Shown here piece by piece: positions 51,615-60,144 of a DNA stretch of 64,000 nt; the stretch's first letter is position 1, and each line of letters opens with the position of its first letter. The notes beneath the pieces were generated by a model. It saw only the letters and a program-made list of their open reading frames with translations, had not been told where the DNA came from and did not search any database. Made by a program: the position numbers and the translations under genes. This DNA is from Chitinophagales bacterium (GTDB lineage: Bacteria; Bacteroidota; Bacteroidia; Chitinophagales; JADJOU01), in NCBI GenBank assembly GCA_030832185.1, contig JAURJQ010000016.1, positions 1 to 64,000 of the forward strand, given 5' to 3'.

Positions 51615-53060
51615 ATGGGACACGATAAAGTACATTTCGATTTAGATAAAGAGCATTATAAGTTCGAAGGGAGCATAAAAACTATGACCATCGTATTTAT
51701 GGCCTTGGGATTACTAGGTGCTATTTGGGCGTTTTTCGATAATGGAGGTTGGAATCATCATGCTAGATTTTGGTCTAATTTCCTCTTAAATTCTTATTAT
51801 TTTAATGCTATGGCGTTGACTGCTGTATTCTTTATAGCGGCGCACACTATAGGTTATGGAGGTTGGATAGCTTCAGTAAAAAGAATTTTTGAAAGCTTTA
51901 GCAGTTTTATTCTTATTGGTTTTATATGTTTTTTAATCATTATTGCAGGACTTTGGTTTGACTGGCATAGTCTTTATCACCATTGGACGCACCCTGCGCC
52001 AGGCGACACGATAGTTGGAGATAAGATAGCATTCTTAAATAAAGGAATGTATACTGCCTTAGCATTGTTGTTTTTTGCAGGTTGGATTTTATTTTCACAG
52101 TGGTTTAGAAAGCACTCCTTGGAATCAGACTACATGGTAGATGAGATTTCTTATAACCAAAAGTCTAAGTATATCGCTGCAGGCTACATTGTTTTTTTTG
52201 GTGTAGGAACTTCGGTATTTAGTTGGTTGGCTCTAATGTCTTTAGATCCTCATTGGTATTCTACCTTATTTGGTTGGTATAATTTTGCAAGCTATATGTG
52301 TGGCTTTCTTTGTATGACTATTCTTATAATTCTAATTTTAAAAGCTAAAGGTCAACTAACATATGTGAATGATAGTCATATGCACAATATTGTATTGTTT
52401 TTATTCGGCTTTAGTGTATTTTGGACTTATTTGTGGTTTTCTCAATTTATGCTTCAGTGGTATGGTAATATACCAGAGGATACCATGTGGTTTGTCAAAA
52501 GATTTGAGGTGCCAATGTTTAAAGCTTTTTTCTGGGTTGCCTTTATCATTAATTTCATTTTTCCGTTCTTATTTTTAATGAAAAGAACTGCTAAGAGAAA
52601 TCCTTGGATATATGGTATAGCCGCAGTGATACTTTTATTTGGTCATTACCTAGATTTTTATTCTATGGTTATGTTCGAGCCTAATGCAGTTCCACATCAT
52701 CATGAAGAAGCTAAGCACGATGCTAGTCATGCCTCTTCAAAAACTTCTACATTAAAATTATATGCTGATAATCATACAACTGACTCAAGTCATTCAGTTA
52801 TCCCCGCGGTAGATGCTGCAGCCCCTGTAACTGAATCTTCTGCCCATGCAAACATAGCCTCATCAGATCATAAGACTGATGCTCATGCTGACGGACATGC
52901 AGTGGAAGGTCATCACGCTACCTTGGGTTTAATTGAGATACTTATGTTTATCGGATTTATCGGACTATTTTTGTTTGTTATTTTGTCTACATTAAGTAAA
53001 AATAGATTAGTGCCATTGAAATCTCCATTTTTGGAAGAGAGTTTAAATTATCACACTTAA
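51615..53060 (+). CDS. actF: alternative complex III subunit F, NrfD-like membrane protein
   Basis: A 481-aa protein with about ten membrane segments, related in pattern to ActC (WFDWHSLYHHWTHPAP, YMCGFLCMTILIILIL, GHYLDFYSMVM). Between about residues 355 and 430 is a loop rich in His, Ala, Ser and Asp (for example HHHEEAKHDASHAS), then one more membrane segment. The loop could bind metal, but I know of no assigned function. It is the last act gene, 34 bases before coxB. Confidence 0.93.
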   Translation: MGHDKVHFDLDKEHYKFEGSIKTMTIVFMALGLLGAIWAFFDNGGWNHHARFWSNFLLNSYYFNAMALTAVFFIAAHTIGYGGWIASVKRIFESFSSFILIGFICFLIIIAGLWFDWHSLYHHWTHPAPGDTIVGDKIAFLNKGMYTALALLFFAGWILFSQWFRKHSLESDYMVDEISYNQKSKYIAAGYIVFFGVGTSVFSWLALMSLDPHWYSTLFGWYNFASYMCGFLCMTILIILILKAKGQLTYVNDSHMHNIVLFLFGFSVFWTYLWFSQFMLQWYGNIPEDTMWFVKRFEVPMFKAFFWVAFIINFIFPFLFLMKRTAKRNPWIYGIAAVILLFGHYLDFYSMVMFEPNAVPHHHEEAKHDASHASSKTSTLKLYADNHTTDSSHSVIPAVDAAAPVTESSAHANIASSDHKTDAHADGHAVEGHHATLGLIEILMFIGFIGLFLFVILSTLSKNRLVPLKSPFLEESLNYHT

Positions 53061-53094
53061 GATATAGAATTATTTAAAGAAAAAATAAAAGAAG

Positions 53095-54312
53095 ATGTTA
53101 AATATATTATTAACCCTCGCAGTCATCATATTATTCTATACCGTAGCTCTCTTCTTGGGAGGTATTGTTGAGAGAGTTAGAGCCTTGAAGGGTGAAGAGC
53201 TCGATTACACAAAAAACAATCAAACACATGGAAAGTTATTCCTGATATATGGAGTCTTCTTTTTGCTCATGTTTGCTTTCAGTTTTAAATATATGGACTT
53301 CGCTAGTTTGCCAAAAGCAGCTTCAAATTGGGGGGTTGAAATTGACGAATTATTTGTTATAACGGCATGGATAACTGGTATAATTTTTGTGGTAACTCAT
53401 ATAGCTTTATTCTATTTTGTATGGAAATATCGAGGAGAAAAGGATAAGAAAGCTACTTTTTTTGCGCATAGTAGTACATTAGAACTAGTGTGGACTTCAA
53501 TACCTGCATTAGCTATGGCAGTTTTAGTTGTAATGGGATTAAAAACTTGGTTTAATGTTTTTCCGAACAAAAAAACTTTGCCAGCCAATCAACTAACAAT
53601 TGAAGCTACTGGTAAGCAGTTTAATTGGATGCTAAGATATCCAGGGCCAGATGGTGTTTTCGGCAGACGAGTTTTATCTAAAGAATTTGTAAGCCCAGAT
53701 AATGAACTGGGTATAGATTGGACAGATCCTGCTAGTCATGATGATTTTTTTGCATCAGAGCTCTACATGGTGAAAGGTAGACCTGTTCGTTTCAATTTGG
53801 GAGCTTTGGATGTGCTGCATAGTTTTTATTTACCTCATTTTCGAATGAAGATGGACTGCGTTCCTGGTGTGCCTACTGGTATAGGGTTTACGCCTACCAT
53901 GACTGACGATGAGACGAGAGAATTATTAAAATCCAATTCTCATTGGGCTTCTATAGACCCAGAGACGAATGAGCCTAGATATGTCAAATTCAATTATGAA
54001 CTAGCTTGTGCTGAACTTTGTGGAAAGTCTCACTATGGTATGATGATGCCAGCACACGTAGTATCTCAGTCTAAATTTGAAGAATGGACTAAGACCCAAA
54101 AACCTTTCTTTGAGGTCAATAAGGATAGGATTCAAGCTTGGTTAGCAGCAAGAAATTTATCCGCTGGTGCTTCTAAAGGTAGTAATAATTATGCTGCTTT
54201 TAATGGGGGAGATACATCTAAGAAAGCTCTCAAACTAGATAGCAATATGACTAAAGTAGAGGGTGCGACTCATAACATAGCAGATAATAAGGCCACGGAA
54301 GGAAAACAATAG
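53095..54312 (+). CDS. coxB: cytochrome c oxidase subunit II
   Basis: A 405-aa subunit with four hydrophobic segments near the N-terminus (about 3-24, 49-67, 87-110 and 130-150), two more than the usual pair. The CuA domain holds HSFYLPHFRMKMDCVPG, then CAELCGKSHYGMMM with the two Cys, Glu carbonyl, His and Met ligands. There is no fused cytochrome c domain, so electrons must come from ActA/ActE or a separate cytochrome. The last 60 residues are Ser/Lys/Asn-rich. Confidence 0.94.
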   Translation: MLNILLTLAVIILFYTVALFLGGIVERVRALKGEELDYTKNNQTHGKLFLIYGVFFLLMFAFSFKYMDFASLPKAASNWGVEIDELFVITAWITGIIFVVTHIALFYFVWKYRGEKDKKATFFAHSSTLELVWTSIPALAMAVLVVMGLKTWFNVFPNKKTLPANQLTIEATGKQFNWMLRYPGPDGVFGRRVLSKEFVSPDNELGIDWTDPASHDDFFASELYMVKGRPVRFNLGALDVLHSFYLPHFRMKMDCVPGVPTGIGFTPTMTDDETRELLKSNSHWASIDPETNEPRYVKFNYELACAELCGKSHYGMMMPAHVVSQSKFEEWTKTQKPFFEVNKDRIQAWLAARNLSAGASKGSNNYAAFNGGDTSKKALKLDSNMTKVEGATHNIADNKATEGKQ

Positions 54313-54385
54313 ATTAAAAAATAGAGTTAGATTTTGTTAATTCAATAGTTTAAAAGTACAGAAAGTAGATAATAAAAAAAGAAAT

Positions 54386-56164
54386 ATGGCAACTATAGCA
54401 CACGGCGATCACGGACATCATGAGGAATCATTCTTGGAAAAATATATTTTCAGCCAGGATCATAAAATGATAGCTAGACAATTTTTATTTACAGGAATTT
54501 TTTGGTCTATAGTAGGTGCGGCTATGTCTGTCCTCTTTAGATTGCAACTTGGATGGCCTAATGAAACCTTCCCTTTCTTAGAGACACTCTTAGGCAAATG
54601 GGCAGAAGGTGGTCGAATTTCAAATGAATTTTATTATTCTTTGGTCACCATGCATGGTACTATTTTGGTGTTTTTTGTATTGACGGCAGGATTATCAGGT
54701 ACGTTTGCTAATCTTTTAATTCCATATCAAATAGGAGCTAGAGACATGGCTTCTCCGTTTATGAATATGCTATCTTACTGGTTCTTTTTATTGGCTGGAT
54801 TGTTGATGTTATTTTCTTTGTTTCTCCAAACAGGAGCTGCTTCGGGTGGTTGGACTATGTATCCTCCATTGAGTGGTATTCGTGACGCTAAAGTTAATGC
54901 TGGTTCAATGTGGGGAACGGATTTATGGTTCTTTAGTATGTCTATGTTTATTGTTTCTTCTTTGCTAGGCGGTCTCAATTATATTGCTACCATCTTAAAT
55001 CTTAGAACCAAGGGTATGACTATGTGGAGACTTCCATTGCCTGTATGGGCTTTATTATTTACCGCAATATTGGGAGTATTAGCATTTCCACCATTATTGA
55101 GTGCGGCTTTATTATTAGAATTTGATAGAATTTTTGATACTTCATTTTATTTGTCAGATATAGTTGTAGGAGGAAATTTATTGGACTATAAAGGGGGCTC
55201 TCCCATCTTATATCAGCATTTGTTCTGGTTCTTAGGTCACCCTGAGGTATATATTATTATTCTACCTGCTTTTGGTATTACTTCTGAAGTGCTTTCTGTT
55301 AACTCTAGAAAGCCAGTCTTTGGATATAAGGCGATGGTTTATGCTATCGGAATAATAGTTTTACTAGGATTCTTAGTATGGGCCCATCATATGTATATGT
55401 CTGGTATGAATCCATTCCTTGGATCTATTTTTACCTTATTTACCTTACTTATAGCTGTACCATCGGCCGTTAAAGTATTTAATTGGTTAACTACTATCTG
55501 GAAAGGGAATTTAAGATTGACACCAGCTATGATGTTTGCTCTAGGTTTCGTATCTTTATTTATTTCAGGTGGTTTAACAGGTTTATTTCTTGGAAATTCT
55601 GCTATAGATATTCCATTACATGATACTTATTTTGTGGTAGCCCATTTTCACATTGTTATGGGAGTGGCGGCCTTTTTTGCTATGTTTGCTGGTGTTTATC
55701 ATTGGTTTCCTAAAATGTTTGGAAGGTATATCAATGATACATTAGGTTACGTGCATTTTTATACTACTATCATCAGTGCCTATGCTATTTTTATTCCTAT
55801 GCACTTTATGTTAAGTCTTCCTAGACGATATTATGTTTTTTCAAATTATCAGACCTTCAATATTTTTGAAGATGTATCCAAATTTATCTCTGTATTTGCT
55901 ATTATATCATTTATGGCGCAGATATTATTTGTAGTAAATATAGTATACAGTGCTCTTAAAGGTAGGAAGTTCACCAGTGAAAATTTGAATCCATGGGGTT
56001 CAAATACATTAGAGTGGACGACACCTGCTGAGCATATACATGGAAACTGGCCTGGTGAAATTCCTGAAGTATATAGATGGCCTTATGATTATTCTACAGG
56101 TCATGGAAATACAGATTTTAGACCACAAACAGAGCCTTTACAAGAAGGAGAAGACGCTCATTAA
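54386..56164 (+). CDS. coxA: cytochrome c oxidase subunit I
   Basis: A 592-aa haem-copper oxidase core with twelve or more membrane helices. The haem and CuB ligands are in VTMHGTILVFF, FWFLGHPEVYIIILPAFG (His-Tyr crosslink pair), HHMYMSGMN and DTYFVVAHFHIVMG. The His-Glu of GHPEVY indicates an A-type oxidase with a D-channel. It reduces oxygen to water. It sits 73 bases after coxB. Confidence 0.97.
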   Translation: MATIAHGDHGHHEESFLEKYIFSQDHKMIARQFLFTGIFWSIVGAAMSVLFRLQLGWPNETFPFLETLLGKWAEGGRISNEFYYSLVTMHGTILVFFVLTAGLSGTFANLLIPYQIGARDMASPFMNMLSYWFFLLAGLLMLFSLFLQTGAASGGWTMYPPLSGIRDAKVNAGSMWGTDLWFFSMSMFIVSSLLGGLNYIATILNLRTKGMTMWRLPLPVWALLFTAILGVLAFPPLLSAALLLEFDRIFDTSFYLSDIVVGGNLLDYKGGSPILYQHLFWFLGHPEVYIIILPAFGITSEVLSVNSRKPVFGYKAMVYAIGIIVLLGFLVWAHHMYMSGMNPFLGSIFTLFTLLIAVPSAVKVFNWLTTIWKGNLRLTPAMMFALGFVSLFISGGLTGLFLGNSAIDIPLHDTYFVVAHFHIVMGVAAFFAMFAGVYHWFPKMFGRYINDTLGYVHFYTTIISAYAIFIPMHFMLSLPRRYYVFSNYQTFNIFEDVSKFISVFAIISFMAQILFVVNIVYSALKGRKFTSENLNPWGSNTLEWTTPAEHIHGNWPGEIPEVYRWPYDYSTGHGNTDFRPQTEPLQEGEDAH

Positions 56165-56188
56165 CAAACTTATAAACGAGATTTTTTA

Positions 56189-57076
56189 GTGCCTAACTTA
56201 AATGTTCTTTCGATTCAAAATAGTTTTCAAGCTAGACTTGCAAATTATGTGGCGCTGTCAAAGTTTAGGTTATCATCATTTGTTATCCTTTCTTCTGCTA
56301 TTGGATTTATCATAGGATCTAGCTCGATTTCCTTTGATTGGATAAAGTTCTTGCTCTTTACTGCTGGGGGCTCATTAGTTACTTTTGCTGCCAATGCCAT
56401 AAATCAAGTGATAGAAAAGGACTCTGATAAATTGATGTCGCGCACACAGAATAGGCCGTTACCGACTATGTCAATGACACAAATGGATGCGGTTCTTTTT
56501 ATAGGATTGACTGCATTATCGGGTATTCTGATCTTGACCTTTGCCGTAAATGCAACTTCTGGTTTGTTATCAGCATTATCATTGATTATTTATGGATTCA
56601 TTTACACTCCACTAAAAAAAGTCTCTTCGATAGCGGTTTTTGTTGGGGCTATTCCCGGGGCTTTGCCACCTTTATTAGGTTATGTGGCTGCCACCAATGA
56701 ATTAAATCACTATGCTTTATGGTTATTTGTGGTTCAGTTTTTTTGGCAATTCCCTCATTTCTGGGCTATTGCTTGGTTGAGCTATGATGATTATTTAAAA
56801 GCAAATATTATGCTTCTTCCTAGTAAAGATGGCAAGTCAAAACAAAGCGCTTTTATCACTTTGTTATACACCGTAGTTTTAATTCCATTGTCTTTTTATC
56901 CTTCATATTTAAATGGTAGTCTTACTATTGGTAGTATTATTTTAGCTTTGACTAGTATTGGTTTTACTTATTTAGCCGTTCAGTTTTACCGCACATGTCA
57001 AGATGAAGATGCTCGAAAGCTTATGTTTGGTTCGTTTGCTTATTTGCTTATTTTTCTTATTTCTTTATTTTTCTAA
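56189..57076 (+). CDS. ctaB: protohaem IX farnesyltransferase
   Basis: A 295-aa UbiA-superfamily enzyme with about eight membrane segments. The first Asp-rich motif is NAINQVIEKDSDKLMSRTQNRPLP and the second is WLSYDDYLKANIMLLP. It makes haem O, the precursor of haem A for the oxidase. The start is GTG at 56189, 24 bases after coxA; the first ATG in this frame lies inside the protein. Haem A synthase CtaA is not in this window. Confidence 0.94.
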   Translation: MPNLNVLSIQNSFQARLANYVALSKFRLSSFVILSSAIGFIIGSSSISFDWIKFLLFTAGGSLVTFAANAINQVIEKDSDKLMSRTQNRPLPTMSMTQMDAVLFIGLTALSGILILTFAVNATSGLLSALSLIIYGFIYTPLKKVSSIAVFVGAIPGALPPLLGYVAATNELNHYALWLFVVQFFWQFPHFWAIAWLSYDDYLKANIMLLPSKDGKSKQSAFITLLYTVVLIPLSFYPSYLNGSLTIGSIILALTSIGFTYLAVQFYRTCQDEDARKLMFGSFAYLLIFLISLFF

Positions 57077-57079
57077 TAT

Positions 57080-57661
57080 ATGAGTGAGGTTTCGAGTATG
57101 AGTCAAAATAGTAACAGTAGAATACATCCAAAGTTGTTTCTACTTTATCTCTCTTTCGGCAGTATGGTGATGCTATTTTCTGCTTTTTGTAGTGCACTTA
57201 TAGTGCGGAAAGGAGATGTTCGCCAATCTTGGTTAGACACGCCATTGCCTTCACCTTTTTTATATAGTACTATTATTATTATTATATCTAGTATAACTAT
57301 TCATTTGGCATACAAATTCATTGCAGATAAGAAAAAATTTAAATTATATAGCCTTCTTACTTTATTTCTTGCATTAGTTTTTGTTTATTTCCAATGGATG
57401 GGTTGGTCTGAATTACAAAGCAAAAATATATTCCTAAGCGGCAATCCTAGTGGTTCATATATTTATGTAATTTCTTGGGTGCATGGATTGCATTATTTAG
57501 GAGGAATTGTTGTTCTAACAATTCTAATTTTAAAGTTTAGAAAGATTCAAATTGAAATTGGCAACAAAATGAGTTTCAATATTCTGATGCAATATTGGCA
57601 TTTCATAGGAATGGTTTGGGTTTTCTTGTATTTATTTTTTAAATTTATTATTTATAATTAG
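57080..57661 (+). CDS. haem-copper oxidase subunit III-like protein
   Basis: A 193-aa membrane protein with about five hydrophobic segments. The subunit III pattern is seen in LFLLYLSFGSMVMLFSAFCSALIVRK, SYIYVISWVHGLHYLGGIVVL and YWHFIGMVWVFLYLFF. It is one of two adjacent subunit III-type genes and is the shorter. It starts 3 bases after ctaB and ends 6 before the larger coxC. Confidence 0.88.
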   Translation: MSEVSSMSQNSNSRIHPKLFLLYLSFGSMVMLFSAFCSALIVRKGDVRQSWLDTPLPSPFLYSTIIIIISSITIHLAYKFIADKKKFKLYSLLTLFLALVFVYFQWMGWSELQSKNIFLSGNPSGSYIYVISWVHGLHYLGGIVVLTILILKFRKIQIEIGNKMSFNILMQYWHFIGMVWVFLYLFFKFIIYN

Positions 57662-57667
57662 TCCTTT

Positions 57668-58363
57668 ATGTCAGCAGAAACAGTTGAAAATTTAAAAGAA
57701 TCTCATTGGGGTGGTGGTGTACCACCTATGAAATCGAGCTATGGAAAGACCATGATGTGGTTTTTTTTAATATCAGATACCTTTACATTCGTGGCTTTTC
57801 TCGTTTCATATGCCACTGTGCGAATGATAAATGCGGATTCTTGGCCTAAGGCATCCAATGTCTTTAGTTCTATTCCTGTTCCAGGGTTGGATCATTTTCA
57901 TAATTTGCCTTTAGTCTTTGTAAGTTTCATGACTTTTGTGCTTATTATTAGTTCTGTGACTATGGTGCGTGCAGTGCAGGAAGGTGCCATGATGAATAGA
58001 AAGGGCGTCATTCGCTATCTTCTGCCGACAATTGGTTTTGGAATTTTATTTCTTCTTTGTCAATATTTTGAGTGGACTCACTTAATACACCAAGGTATGA
58101 CTTTAACTACAATGCCTTCTATCTTTGCAGGGCCCAATGGCCTAGTAGCATATGAATTTGGATCCTTCTTTTTTATAATTACAGGCTTTCACGGTTTGCA
58201 CGTATTAGGAGGTGTGATTTTAAATTTATATCTTTTATTGAGAACAGCTAAGGGTGATTTCGATAAAATAGGTCACTATGAGATGGTAGAGAAGATTGGT
58301 CTTTACTGGCACTTTGTAGATTTAGTGTGGGTATATGTATTTTTGGCATTCTACCTAATGTAA
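57668..58363 (+). CDS. coxC: cytochrome c oxidase subunit III
   Basis: A 231-aa protein with about five to six membrane segments. The family motifs are WFFLISDTFTFVAFLVSYATVR, FFFIITGFHGLHVLGGVILN and GLYWHFVDLVWVYVFLAFYL. It stabilises the oxidase core. A run GGGVPPMKSSYGK precedes the first helix. Confidence 0.94.
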   Translation: MSAETVENLKESHWGGGVPPMKSSYGKTMMWFFLISDTFTFVAFLVSYATVRMINADSWPKASNVFSSIPVPGLDHFHNLPLVFVSFMTFVLIISSVTMVRAVQEGAMMNRKGVIRYLLPTIGFGILFLLCQYFEWTHLIHQGMTLTTMPSIFAGPNGLVAYEFGSFFFIITGFHGLHVLGGVILNLYLLLRTAKGDFDKIGHYEMVEKIGLYWHFVDLVWVYVFLAFYLM

Positions 58364-58403
58364 AAAAATAATATTGTTAATAGAAAATTTGAACAAATAG
58401 AAT

Positions 58404-58844
58404 ATGGGACATAATCATAATGAAAAGTATCCGAAGAATGATAATCACTTAGCAATGAGTGAGGCTGACTATAAGCATCATAAAGCAGATGTATTCAAAA
58501 CAACCATTTTATTGTCTGTAGTCACAATTATTGAGGTAATAGTTGCTATTTTTTATGAGAATACTTTAATTCCAGCAGGCTGGCCTTTAGGTCTTCTGCG
58601 TATCTTTCTTATAGTAGCTTCATTGGTTAAAGCTGTATATATTATGGCAGTATTTATGCATGTAAAGCACGAAACGCGTGCGTTCATTTTATGTATTTCG
58701 ATTCCATTTGCATTGTTTATTTGGATGATTATATCCTTCTTATATGATGGCGATGATTGGAATGGAAGAAATAAAGCGCGATTTTCTGAAAAACCCCATC
58801 CTAGCGTTATAAAGCAACACGGAGGTGTAGAATCTCACCATTAA
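58404..58844 (+). CDS. cytochrome c oxidase subunit IV-like protein
   Basis: A 146-aa protein with three hydrophobic segments (about 31-50, 62-85, 92-112), as in the small prokaryotic subunit IV/CyoD group. FKTTILLSVVTIIEVIVAIFY and IMAVFMHVKHETRAFILCI fit the family. It is the last gene of the act-cox run and is followed by a terminator. Confidence 0.88.
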   Translation: MGHNHNEKYPKNDNHLAMSEADYKHHKADVFKTTILLSVVTIIEVIVAIFYENTLIPAGWPLGLLRIFLIVASLVKAVYIMAVFMHVKHETRAFILCISIPFALFIWMIISFLYDGDDWNGRNKARFSEKPHPSVIKQHGGVESHH

Positions 58845-58856
58845 TAAAATATAAAA

Positions 58857-58882
58857 GGCGGCTTGTTAGCCGTCTTTTTTTT
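58857..58882 (+). terminator. terminator of the act-cox operon
   Basis: GGCGGCT / AGCCGTC (7 bp, one G-U, loop TGTT) is followed by nine T. It begins 12 bases after the subunit IV stop, and its T run leads directly into the next promoter box. Confidence 0.85.
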
Positions 58883-58890
58883 TATATTTG
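58883..58890 (+). promoter_or_regulatory. -7 promoter box of the sco gene
   Basis: TATATTTG starts at the end of the terminator T run and lies 16 bases before the sco ATG. Confidence 0.6.
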
Positions 58891-58906
58891 TTTTTTTAAA
58901 TTATAC

Positions 58907-59593
58907 ATGAAGAATAAATCATTATTATGGATTATAGTATTTATTGCAGTAACTGCGGTTCCTGCTGTAATAATATACTATACGAAATTAAATAATAATT
59001 TTAGAAATTCTGCGGCCCCGAGACCTATGTGGCCTGTGGGTTTAGCTGAAAATGGAAAAGACACCTTGTTCTTTAAATTGCCAGACTATTCTGCCTTGAA
59101 TGCGGATAGCACAATAGCTAGCACAATTGAGCTGGATGGCAAGGTAACAGTCATAGAGACATTTTTTTCTAAATGTCAGTCGATTTGCCCTATTATGAAT
59201 AAAAATTTAACCCGAGTTTTTGAGCAGCTGGGGCAGAATAGACAGTTTCAAATTTTCTCTTATAGTGTAGACTACGAAAGGGATGACCTTACTACACTTC
59301 GTACTTTTGCAACTAATCATGGTGCAGATCTGGTGCAATGGAAATTTCTGAGATCTCCTCAAGATTCAATTTTTAATTTTGGACGCTGGGGATTAAAAAT
59401 ACCAGTAGGTCCTGATGAGGAGGAAGGAAATTTTCTCCACAGTGAGCGCTTTATCCTAGTTGACTGGAATAGAAATATTCGAGGCTATTATGATGGCACA
59501 GATTCTGCTAGTGTCAATAAAATGATGAATCATATTGTATTATTGATGAGCGAGAAAGATAGAATAGAGCGAAAGAAAAATAGAGCTAAATAA
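58907..59593 (+). CDS. SCO1/SenC-family copper chaperone
   Basis: A 228-aa protein anchored by an N-terminal helix (residues 6-25). The thioredoxin-like domain has the copper-binding FFSKCQSICPIMN (C-x3-C) and the distal His in NFLHSERFILVDW. SCO proteins load the CuA site of oxidase subunit II, so it fits directly downstream of the oxidase operon, although it has its own promoter box. Confidence 0.94.
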   Translation: MKNKSLLWIIVFIAVTAVPAVIIYYTKLNNNFRNSAAPRPMWPVGLAENGKDTLFFKLPDYSALNADSTIASTIELDGKVTVIETFFSKCQSICPIMNKNLTRVFEQLGQNRQFQIFSYSVDYERDDLTTLRTFATNHGADLVQWKFLRSPQDSIFNFGRWGLKIPVGPDEEEGNFLHSERFILVDWNRNIRGYYDGTDSASVNKMMNHIVLLMSEKDRIERKKNRAK

Positions 59594-59601
59594 GAATAAA
59601 A

Positions 59602-60144
59602 ATGAGTAATAGCAAGGCAAAACAGTTTATCGGAGTCTTGACCCTAGTGGTTATGGGCTTGGTATTCCTAATGTATAGCGGCTTTGGGGTGCGAGCATGG
59701 TTTGACAATCAATTTCCTGTATTTGATAAATCTATTTTGCCATTTATGAATGCCCTATTCAATTCACTCGTTTTTATTTGTTTATTGAGTGCATTTAGAG
59801 CTATTAAAGCTAAAAATATAGCAGTCCACAGACGATTTATTTACATAGCTTGTATACTCTCCACTTTATTTTTATTAAACTATGTTTTTTACCACATGAT
59901 ATCTGAAACCACCAAATATGGAGGTGAAGGTTTCATGCGAGGAGTTTATTTTTTAATACTAGCCACACATGTTCTCTTAGCAGCTTTGAGCTTCCCTTTT
60001 ATTGTCTATACTGCATTTTTGGGCCAAACTATGCAGGTAGAATCGCATAGAAGACTAGCCAAATTCGTATTTCCCGTATGGCTTTATGTTGCCTTGACTG
60101 GGGTAATCGTTTATTTAATGATTTCTCCCTACTATATTCATTAG
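59602..60144 (+). CDS. DUF420 membrane protein
   Basis: A 180-aa protein with five membrane segments. LPFMNALFNSLVFICLLSAF, HRRFIYIACILSTLFLLNYVF and ATHVLLAALSFPFIV with three conserved-type His residues match DUF420 (YozB-like), often found beside oxidase assembly genes. Its function is unknown. It follows sco by 8 bases. Its stop overlaps the convergent lptD stop by four bases. Confidence 0.9.
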   Translation: MSNSKAKQFIGVLTLVVMGLVFLMYSGFGVRAWFDNQFPVFDKSILPFMNALFNSLVFICLLSAFRAIKAKNIAVHRRFIYIACILSTLFLLNYVFYHMISETTKYGGEGFMRGVYFLILATHVLLAALSFPFIVYTAFLGQTMQVESHRRLAKFVFPVWLYVALTGVIVYLMISPYYIH

